This document shows, piece after piece, positions 55,435-64,000 of a stretch of DNA of 64,000 nt. The translations under genes were made by a program, and so were the position numbers. The stretch lies in the NCBI GenBank assembly GCA_017163975.1, contig JAFFSR010000351.1:3741501-3805500 (forward strand), given 5' to 3'. Position 1 is the first letter of the stretch. Each line of letters starts with the position of its first letter. The notes below the pieces were generated by a model. It did no database searches and had not been told where the DNA came from. It saw nothing but the letters and a program-made list of their open reading frames with translations. The stretch comes from Anastatus disparis. Its lineage: Eukaryota > Arthropoda > Insecta > Hymenoptera > Eupelmidae.

Positions 55435-55988
55435 TATTGACGCGCACACTATTTGAACCATCAAATAAAATTTTTTTTTTTAATATCTTAATTAATTTAC
55501 ATGGATCTTATTACAAAAATAAAGTAAAGATTTCATTAAGATAGTGTTAATAATTTTAAGGAATGGATAATTTAATCATTTTTAGGAATGAATTTTCAAG
55601 TAATATTTTGGAATAATAAATTTAATTACTAATAAAATTTTATTTTATAGAATCGTTTGTCCACTAATATCTGTAAAGTAAATAACCTTTCAATCGTAGT
55701 TCAATTGAAATAAAAAATAATAATCAAGAATTTTTTTCAAGAAATTCAGACATTTTTTTATTGAATAGTCATTATTGAGTCAGCACTATCTACCTCGATA
55801 ACTGGTTCAACACCTTCAGTTACAAAAATTTTGTTTAATTTTGCAGCTGGTCTTATTTTTTTAGAAATGTACCTACTATGTGATAAATAATATATTACGG
55901 CTGCTAAATGTGAGTAGTAACTGATTGTTCTCAAATTATTGTATTAAAAAAGACTCATTCAAAAAATATACATTTAATTTTTTTAACA
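55435..55988. other. AT-rich spacer
   Basis: No gene or clear repeat seen. Confidence 0.4.
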
Positions 55989-56218
55989 CTGACAGAAAAG
56001 TTATCTCACAGCAAGTGGATGACTCCTTATTGATGTATCATTTAGATGAAAAACTAAATCCATTAGATGCAAGTAACTAAATGTTTGAATCAAAATTGCA
56101 GTTTTTGCTGCAAAGATATTATGTTATCTTCAAGTGGATTTATGCTAGGACGTAAAACAAACATATTTATACTAGGACCAAGTATATTCTGTTTGCCTCT
56201 AGATAACATTTCTGTCAG
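55989..56218. mobile_element. 230-bp element with inverted ends
   Basis: CTGACAGAAAAGTTATCT at the left and AGATAACATTTCTGTCAG at the right. No target duplication is clear. Confidence 0.6.
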
Positions 56219-56267
56219 CGAATAGAATATTTCACATTGGGATAGATATGAATAGAAAAGAGCAATA

Positions 56268-56927
56268 CCCTACTGCAAATATTATACGAGTCCTCATATG
56301 AGATCTCATATGCGATCTCATATGCAATCTCATAGAGGATGTCACATGAGACTTCATATGAGTTTTCGGAACGCAAACTCATATGAGATCTCACATGAAA
56401 TCTCATATAAGATCTCATATATTTAAAAAAAATTATTAATTTAAATAAAATATATGAGAGATCCCATGTGAGATCACATATGAGATCTCATATGAGATTG
56501 CCTACGAGATCGTCTATGTGATTTTATATATATTCGTTGAATTTTAAAAATAAAATAAATATATGTGAGATCGCATATGAGATCTCATATATTTTATTTT
56601 TAAAATTCAAAGAAGTATATGGCATCTCAAATGCGATCTCATGTGAGATCTCACATATATTTCATTTTATTTTTGAAATTCAACGATATATATAAAATCT
56701 CATATGCGATCTCATATGCGGTCTCATATGTGATCTCACATGGGATCTCTCATATATTTTATTTAAATTATAACTTTTTTTTAAATATATGCGATCTTAT
56801 ATGAGATCTCATGTGAAATCTTATATGAGTTTGCGTACCAAAAAACCATATGAAATCTCATGTGACATTTCATATGAGATCGTATATGAGATGTCACTTG
56901 AGAGCTCAAATAATATTTTCAGTACGG
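56268..56927. repeat. Palindrome packed with GATCTCATATG words
   Basis: Ends CCCTACTGCAAATATTA and, inverted, CCGTACTGAAAATATTA. The interior is about 35 variants of (A)GATCTCATATG(A), arranged so that the two halves are inverted copies around about 56590, with two AT-rich spacers in each arm. Confidence 0.85.
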
Positions 56928-56929
56928 TA

Positions 56930-57004
56930 AAAATTTTCAATGCAATATTCGATTTAAATGTGTATCAACACAGTTAAATCGAATATTGCATTGAAAATTT
57001 TTAT
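56930..57004. repeat. Perfect 29-bp-arm hairpin
   Basis: The arm TTTTCAATGCAATATTCGAT and its inverse surround a 16-bp loop, directly to the right of the GATC-rich palindrome. Confidence 0.85.
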
Positions 57005-58117
57005 AATTCTAAATTACATTTGTAAATATCTTATGTACGAAATTGAGATGTATGAAATAGAATATTACATATGATTGAGGAAGGAATGCAAATAACACAT
57101 GTTATTGGTTATTTAATTTCTTACCAATTTTTAAACTAAGGCATTAAATAGTATATTACATTACAAGGGACAAATATTGTTGATTTCGTGCCGGCGGAGA
57201 GGTACTCAGCTGAACGGAATCAACAAGATTCGTCTCGTGTAATGTATACTGTTTTTCATACCAGCCTGCTAAAAATTATTACATTATTAACATAACAAGC
57301 TAAATGCGAAGGGCTTTTTAACATCCGTAACATTTAGTCACGAGCAAATGCGAGTGACGAAACGTTGACGGATGTTAAAAAGCCCGAAGCAAAGAAAACG
57401 AACGAACGATAAAACGTGTGCGCTCGCATTTATACGACGACGTGCTAAATACCTTACAATGTTGCAACCACGCATTCCTTCTCTCTCCCTCTTTCTCACT
57501 TCTTAACTCGTTGCCCGCTGCGACTTGTTGTGATAGATATACGCGTCGGAATGTGTATAGTTGATGCGAAAGAGAAAGACTGTTCCCTCTGTTCTTACTT
57601 TTAAGTCTGCCTTTCTCTTTCACATTGACTACGTTCTCATACGCGCTCACTCACACTCATTGTATATGATACTTGAAAACACGCGCACGGGCTTTGATTT
57701 TCTTTCATACCTGTGTGCGCGCCATCTAGAAATCGGCGTTTCGGCAATGTTACGCAGGGACAAAGATCACATTTTCGGCAGAGATGGTGTGAAGAATTAT
57801 ATTTTTCATCGTCTAATTGTTTTGAAAACACTATAATTTTTTTCTGTAGTCTGCAATATATTACATATATGTATGACAATTTATAGAAATCTAATGACTA
57901 TCTTATAATTCAGTGGAAAATTTTTAAAGCCCAAAAAATCTTGTTTATTAAATATTCGCTTATTATTTTAAAAACGAGTTATGCTCCTGAATAGTGCATC
58001 TGAATATCTTGCAAAAGTTTAAATATTGAATTAAACATTTATAATACTTTACAACAAATTAGTGCATATATTCAACAAATTATTCTTCAAAGAATTATTT
58101 TTTGGAGAATAATTTGA
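57005..58117. other. GC-balanced unique stretch with a hairpin, no supported gene
   Basis: A hairpin at about 57308-57388 pairs GAAGGGCTTTTTAACATCCG with its inverse. 57400-57800 is less AT-rich, with CpG-containing words (CGCGCGCC-like at about 57716), and could be a promoter or an old LTR. Short opposing ORFs there overlap each other and lack any recognised motif. Confidence 0.4.
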
Positions 58118-58483
58118 TAAAAATCGGTTAATAAATATTATAAATAATGATAAACAAAAATCGAAAATCGCGAAATTTTAAAATATTTGTTATTTGATAA
58201 AAAAAGAATGAACATGTTTGTAATTCAACAAAAATGTGCCTCTTATTATCCTTAATTTACCATAAAAATTTCATTAAAAAATACTAATTATTTTAGGAGA
58301 TATTCTATTTGTTTATTAAAAATAGATCAAATGTACGTTAAAAAATTCACCCAAAAACGTCATGGTAGAGACTTTATGATAGTCATATAATATTTAGGTA
58401 GATTTTATGAATTTGATGTGAGATCGTGTCCATTTTATTATTTTCAACCTAAATATGGCAAAAAAAGTAAATTTTTTTTTTAA

Positions 58484-58864
58484 GAGGAGGCTGAACTATT
58501 TGTCTTTGTCTAATAGCGTTTTTCATCATTTATATAAACACCATCCGTTGTAGCGAGAAAAAAATAGTAGCCCTCGCTAGATATTAGTATAATAAATAAA
58601 TTTTGTGATAGCAAGAAAATTATTTTATCGCGTAGTTTTTGAATAATATGAGACCGACTAACAAACTAGAATATAACCTATCTTTTTTGGTAGGTCTCAT
58701 ATTATTAAAAAACTACGCCATAAAATAATTTTATTGTTGTTACAAAATTTACTTATTATACTAATATCTAGCGGGGGCTACTATTTTTTTCTCGCTACAA
58801 CGGATGGTGTTTATATAAATGATGGAAAATGCTATTAGACAAAGACAGATAGTTCGACCCCCTG
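58484..58864. mobile_element. 381-bp TTAA-type MITE
   Basis: Palindromic, right end (inverted) CAGGGGGTCGAACTATCTGTC. TTAA at 58480-58483 and 58865-58868. The opposite arm at about 60747 keeps a single TTAA (empty site). Confidence 0.9.
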
Positions 58865-59035
58865 TTAATGGTTTTTTTAATATTTTTGCAACTAATAAAA
58901 ATATTAATATAGGGATTTGATATTCTTATTACTGGCCATTTTACGCAAATTAAAAAAGAAAAATGCCCTAGCTCAATTAGAAGCTGAGATAAATTTTTTT
59001 TTTAAATTCGGCAATTGTTTATTTATAAAGATTAA

Positions 59036-59435
59036 GAGTCAGCTGTATACCGACACAGTTACCTGTTTTACCGAATCTATTTAAAATTTATTTTTTATAA
59101 AAACTAATAGCTTCAGGCAGAAATAAAGAGATGGTTTCGATTCGTGTAATAGAAAGCAATATTTTCTCTGATAAGAATAATTTCATTCCACCGTTTTATT
59201 TTCAAGAAAAGTTGGAATAACTTGAAAATCCCATTATTTGACACTAATTTCTAATTTTTTAAGTTATTCCAACTTTTCTTAAAAACGAAGCAATAAAATT
59301 AATTCATACTTATCAAAGAAAATATTACATTTTATTAAACACATCGAAACCATCTCTTTATTTTTGCCTCTTGTTGCTAATTTTGGAAAAAAAGTCAATT
59401 TTTTAATTAGAAAAGGACAGAGATACAGCGGACTC
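59036..59435. mobile_element. 400-bp TTAA-type MITE
   Basis: Ends GAGTCAGCTGTATACC and (inverted) GAGTCCGCTGTATC. TTAA at 59032-59035 and 59436-59439. The empty site in the other arm is at about 60578. The interior is itself palindromic (AGAGATGGTTTCGAT inverted at about 59345). Confidence 0.9.
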
Positions 59436-60925
59436 TTAAGTACTGAAATTTTTATCACAGCTAGTATAATACTTGAAGTTTATGATTCCATCATATCAGA
59501 GTTGAAATGAACATTTTGCAATGTTAAAAATTAATATTAAAGTAATCAAGATTGCTACTAGTAGTAAGAGTAATTTTTCCTACCGTGCAAGAAAATTGAT
59601 CCGGCGAGTTATAATTCATGTTCCGATTAAAAATTCATTGTATCTCCGTTAATTACAGACCAATTTCGACGTTTTTTTTTAGTCGGGGTAGTGTGTGAAA
59701 ATAATAACAACTGTTGTATTTGTTTATAAAAAATTATTTATTTAACAATAATGATTACAAAAAAAATTTTTAATATTTTTTTACTTAACAGGCAAAATAT
59801 TAATTTTCTAATATATATATAATGTCTAATTGTTAAGACAAACAAACTTTTCTTTCAAATTTTTTTGCTAAAATAAAAAATTTTTAAAATATGTAAAAAA
59901 TAATTTTTTTTTGCAATAACAATTGTTTAATTTCAATTGTTAAAAAAACCAATAGGATAGTTGTAATGTTTTTCACGTGCTACTCCGATTTAAAAAAAAA
60001 ACGTCGAAATAGGTCCGTAGTTAACGGAGATACAATGAATTTTTAATGAGAAAGTAAATTTACGTATTACGTGTGTTGAAATTCCAAACCCAAAATGTTT
60101 TCCAATTTGTTTTCCAAATTAACAGGCTTAATATTGATTTTATCATGAAAACACTGAAACGAAATATTGCTTATTTTTTTAAAACGAACAAACTTTATTC
60201 CTAAAGCTTTTTACTAAAATAAATATTAAAAAAAATATGTTCGAAAAAATTTTTTTTTGCAATAATTATTGTTAAATAAATAATTTTTTATAAACAAATA
60301 CAACAGTTGTTATTATTTTCACGCACTACCCCGATTTAAAAAAAAACCGCGAAATTGGTCTGTAATTAACGGAGATACAATGAATTTTTAATCGGAACAT
60401 GAATTATAACTCGCCAGATCAATTTTCTTGCTAGGTGGAAAAAATTACTCTTATTACTAGTAGCAATCTTAATTACTTTAATATTAATTTTTAACATTGC
60501 AAAATGTTCATTTCATCTCTGATATAATGGAATCATAAACTTCAAGTATTATACTAGCTGTGATAAAAATTTCAGTACTTAATCTTTATAAATAAACAGT
60601 TGGCGAATTTAAAAAAAAAAAAATTATCTCGGCTTCTAATTGAGCTGGAGCATTCTTTTTTTCAAATTTGCGTAAAATGGCCAGTAATAAGAATATCAAA
60701 TCCCTATATTAATATTTTTATTAGTTGCAAAAATATTAAAAAAACCATTAAGAAAAAAATTTACTTTTTTTTTGCCATATTTAGGTTGAAAATAATAAAA
60801 TGAACACGATTTCACATCAAATTCATAAATTCGACTTCAATATTTAAATATTATATGATTATCATAAAGTCTCTACCATGACGTTTTCGGGTGAATTTTT
60901 TAACGCACATTTGACCTCTTTTTAA

Positions 60926-61281
60926 GGTGGATTATCCGCTAGCTATAGTTTGTTGTTCATAAAAATTAAAAGTTAAAAAAATTCTTCAATATTTTGAAAA
61001 TAATTAATTTATACCAAGAAAAAAATCCCCGTAAATTTTCAAGTAGCCTTAACGATTAATTTTTTTATATGTGCTCACTCAAAGTTTGCGTTTTTTGTAT
61101 CTTATAGTAGTAAAAAGATAAACTTTAAGTGAGCATAAATAATAAAATCAGTTGTTAAGGCTAGCTGAAAATTTACGGAGATTTTTTTGTTGGTATAAAT
61201 TAATTATTTTCAAAATATTGAAGAATTCTTTTAACTTTTAATTTTTGTGAACAACAAACTATAGCTAGCTGATGATCCACC
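60926..61281. mobile_element. 356-bp TTAA-type MITE
   Basis: Ends GGTGGATTATCCGCTAGC and (inverted) GGTGGATCATCAGCTAGC. TTAA at 60922-60925 and 61282-61285; the empty site is in the left arm at about 58318. Confidence 0.9.
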
Positions 61282-61487
61282 TTAATAAACAAATAGAATA
61301 TCTCCTAAAATAATTAGTATTTTTTTATAAAATTTTTATGGTAACTTGAAGATAATAAGAGGCACATTTTTTTAAGTTACAAACATGTACATTCTTTTTT
61401 TAAAAATGACAAATATTATAAAATTTCGCGATTTTCGATTTTTGTTTATCATTATTTATAATATTTATTAACCGATTTTCATCAATG

Positions 61488-62159
61488 ACGTCTCAAATTA
61501 ATCGTCTTTGAAATACCTACAAATAGTATAATTTTCATATACTAAATCGCAAACGATTTCAAGTTACCTCAAAAAAAACAGTGATTTTTACGAATTTCGC
61601 ACCTTAAATCATTGTTTACAAATTTCTGACGGCTCAAATTTTTAGGGTGATTCCAGAGTTCCATTTCTAATTATCCAACAGTAGGTAGGCTATGAGGATT
61701 CTGGACTCCTCACCACCACTCCCTCGACTCACCTGTGCGACTAGCGGACAGGTGCAAATCATGACTTAGCACTTATGACGTCACAACCCACCGCCCACCC
61801 ACCACCCGATGACGTCACTCCCCGTGTCAAAAGCAGATGCACGCGCAGCAGCCGACTCCCCGATCCCCGATCCTAGAGTTAAAGCTGAGAGAGAGAGAGA
61901 GAGAGAGAGGGAGAGACCTTGGTAAAATAACTGCGCAATTTCATAGCTAGCACGTTTAAAAACGTATAGAAAATTCTAGAAATTTCATTTTATGATATAA
62001 TCCTAAGAAATATTGCGCAGTGCAGTTCCCTTTTTTCATTTGAAAAGAAAACAGTTACATCCGGTGATTGGTGTAAACAATTGATAAATAATTGCGTAAT
62101 TTTTTTATCATAAAAGAACTTTACAGAAGTTTTATTTATCAATGCAAAATAATTTAAGC

Positions 62160-62163
<4 letters not shown>
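61488..62163. promoter_or_regulatory. GC-richer region with two TGACGTCA sites
   Basis: TGACGTCA (CRE/ATF-type palindrome) occurs at 61777-61784 and 61810-61817, 33 bp apart, in a C-rich stretch (CACCACCCGATGACG). A (GA)n tract at 61887-61910 follows. It lies 1.4 kb upstream of the second PolB. No coding frame seen. Confidence 0.35.

Positions 62164-62215
<52 letters not shown>
62164..62215. repeat. (TA)n microsatellite
   Basis: About 52 bp of TA. Confidence 0.95.
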
Positions 62216-62219
<4 letters not shown>

Positions 62220-62229
62220 AAAATTAAGA

Positions 62230-62700
62230 AGAAAAAAATTTCAAAATGGCGGAAATTTAAAAATTTTATTACGTATATAGGTAGATCACCCATCAAACTC
62301 ATTTCATTCGAGTCTTTAAAAATTTCGTCCGTTTTTCACTAGGACCAACAGTTTTCAAGATATTTCAAAGTCAAAATTTTTAAATTTCAAAACTCGATAT
62401 CTCGAAAACTATTGCTTCTAGAGGGGTGCAATTTTCATAAATGTGTATCTTGCAAGTCCCTTTATGTATTAACGCAAAAAAATTAATATCTAAAAAAAAA
62501 AATTTCAAAATGGCGGAAATTTAAAAATTTTATTATGTATATAGGTAGATCATCCATTAAAGTCATTTCATTCGAGTTTAAAAATTTCGTCCGTTTTTCG
62601 CTAGGACTAATAGTTTTCGAGATATTTCAAAATCAAAATTTTCAAATTTCAAAACTTGATATCTCGAAAACTATTGCTCCTAGACGGGTGCAATTTTCAT
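62230..62700. repeat. 266-bp tandem duplication
   Basis: Two copies starting ATTTCAAAATGGCGGAAATTT (about 62240 and 62506), with matching GATATCTCGAAAACTATTGC near their ends. Confidence 0.9.
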
Positions 62701-62739
62701 AAATACTCATCCTTTAGTCTTCTTTATTTATTATTACAT

Positions 62740-63060
62740 TTTATTTTATAACGTCATTCCAAGAAATATTGCGCAACATTTCGTAAGACCTTTAATTTTG
62801 CTAGAAATTACGTATTGAAACGTAATTTCAAGAAATATTGCGCAACATTTCGTAATTCCATGAAATATTGTGCAACATTTCGTAATTCATTGTGCAACAT
62901 TTCGTAAGACCTTTGATCTTGCTAGAAATTGCGTATTAAAACGTAATTCCAAGAAATATTGCGCAGTAATTCATAATCGATCTTTCTTTCATTTGAAAAG
63001 TAAACAACTACATCCGGTGATTCATAATTCTAGGAAAAAAACTGTGTAATGATTCATGAT
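62740..63060. repeat. GAAATATTGCGCA short repeats upstream of the second PolB
   Basis: GAAATATTGCGCAACATTTCGTAA and close variants occur about five times, with one more at 62007, and TTTCATTTGAAAAG...ACATCCGGTGATT occurs at both about 62036 and 62990. It may be the terminal repeat or promoter of the second Maverick element. Confidence 0.6.
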
Positions 63061-63181
63061 TGACCTTTTTAGAATTTTTACGACGCAATTCGTCACTATA
63101 AAAGGAAAGATAAACAGCCCCATTACTCAGTATTTGTCTGAACTTGAAACAATTCACAATTCTAGGAGTTATAAGAAAATT

Positions 63182-64000
63182 ATGTCAGCATACGAGTGCA
63201 AAGAGCTTGTAGGTACTATGCTGCAAGCATATACTCTTCTGGCAAAAGGAGAGAATAGTCTCGAAGAAATCCTTATGTGGATTGATTATAACCGTAAAAA
63301 TTTAAGACTCTTAAAATTACTTTCACATAGAAATGGTGTAAGTGTTCGAAAAACAAAAGTTTATAGCAACTATTGCCTTACTCAAAGGTGTTCAAAATAA
63401 ATTAAAGTATTTGTTGAAATGTGGTAAAGGTGTAGTGCAAAGACGCAAGAGACGAAGTGATAGAGTGAAATGGGAGGAACTAGAAGCTGTATTTAACGAA
63501 CGTATTAGATCGGGACTGATAATTAATTTAAAAAATAAAACATTCTTCAATTTACGAATGATTCACTCCATTTATTTACAGCACGTGTAAGAAATATGTT
63601 GAGGAAACAAAATGCTGTAAAAGTGTACGTTGTGTTAGCAGCAGAATATATTTTAACCAAACCGACTGAAGTAATAAGTGAAACTAAGTATTTCAACGCA
63701 AAGGCTGAACCAATTTTCCAAACAACAAATTTAAAAGAATGGTTTATGGAAAATGTACGTAAGCCTATACAAGTCGATATGGAAGAATTCCAAGGAAAAG
63801 ATTCAGGCTGGACATTACGTTCAATAATTAATATGTGTATCCATACACACAAGTATAACCCAATGAGAGGTAGTTCGTTCATTGAACTACCTCGTGCTAT
63901 TAAAAACAAACATGCTTGTGTTAATGTTGAGAATTTTGATGATGAATGCTTCAAATGGGCCGTTCTCTCAGCACTACATCCAGCAAATACACATTTAAAC
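63182..64000 (+). pseudogene. Second Maverick protein-primed PolB, N-terminal part (runs off the window)
   Basis: The ATG at 63182 (MSAYECKELVG) corresponds to the start of the left PolB. Conserved blocks follow: RVKWEELEAVFNERIRSGLI, then AAEYIL, KYFNAKAEPIFQTTNLKEWF, QGKDSGWTLRSI, HKYNPMRGSSFIELP and DDECFKWAVLSALHP at the right edge. It is only about half identical to the left PolB over this region, so it belongs to a different subfamily. The frame shifts at about 63345 (next to a GTAAGT) and again at about 63580 (after TTTATTTACAG), so it is either broken or contains small introns. Confidence 0.75.

Larger units (their letters stand above)
58118..61487. repeat. 3.4-kb palindrome with three TTAA insertions
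   Basis: Arms begin ATAAAAATCGGTTAATAAAT (left) and end ATTTATTAACCGATTTTCAT (right). They can be followed inward through GTCTCTACCATGACGTTTTC and GTAATTAACGGAGATACAATG to a centre near 59950. Asymmetries are explained by inserts at 58484-58864 and 59036-59435 (left arm) and 60926-61281 (right arm). No gene is shared by both arms. Confidence 0.9.

Noticed and set aside
57375..57879. Three opposing ORFs of 80-91 codons
   Set aside because: They overlap antisense to each other, lack motifs and splice context; at most a promoter or old LTR region.

Overview
The window looks like AT-rich arthropod (probably insect) nuclear DNA. It has spliceosomal GT-AG introns, a Ty1/copia element, a non-LTR retrotransposon, many MITEs, satellite arrays, long (TA)n tracts, and remains of two Maverick/Polinton- or adintovirus-like DNA elements. 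Nothing suggests a bacterial or phage genome. The species cannot be named from the sequence. No intact host housekeeping gene was recognised; the only plausible non-transposon gene is a small two-exon gene at 12.9-14.1 kb.

Layout. 1-0.6 kb: the 3' part of a conserved repeat-associated ORF. 0.6-1.2 kb: a 122-bp tandem array. 1.2-11.0 kb: a decayed Maverick/adintovirus-like element. On the minus strand it carries a capsid-like fragment, a second capsid-like C-terminus, a PLA2/basic-core/protease-N-terminus gene, and a protein-primed PolB. On the plus strand it carries a packaging ATPase, two conserved unknown proteins and a DDE integrase with a chromodomain-like end. Reading frames stay recognisable but carry several nonsense codons, a few frameshifts and two deletions. 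11.0-12.0 kb: GC-richer degenerate repeats upstream of PolB. 12.9-14.1 kb: the two-exon gene, with a TTAA-flanked MITE in its intron.

16.0-50.5 kb is one nest of transposons, about 34.5 kb. A roughly 1.2-kb palindromic element with TA at both ends is split by an LTR-type insertion (TSD AGAAG), which itself contains a LINE, and by a Ty1/copia element (TSD ATAAC). The copia element has been stretched to 29.7 kb by further insertions. The largest is a 14-kb unit with inverted ends carrying about 280-bp satellite arrays in higher-order register. That unit in turn contains a 5.3-kb foldback element, which contains a 3.4-kb palindrome.

50.5-61.5 kb is a field of palindromic elements: a hAT-type MITE with an 8-bp TSD, a TTA-flanked MITE, several 0.2-1.2 kb palindromes, a GATCTCATATG-rich palindrome, and a 3.4-kb palindrome. 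Three unrelated TTAA-flanked MITEs have inserted into that last palindrome, and the opposite arm preserves each empty site. 61.6-63.1 kb holds two TGACGTCA sites, a (TA)n tract, a tandem duplication and GAAATATTGCGCA repeats. At 63.18 kb a second, different Maverick PolB begins and runs off the window.

The Maverick genes form a replication (PolB), integration (integrase), packaging (ATPase) and virion (capsid, PLA2, protease) set, but the left copy is clearly dead. The rest of the window is explained mainly by nested insertion and by formation of inverted repeats.
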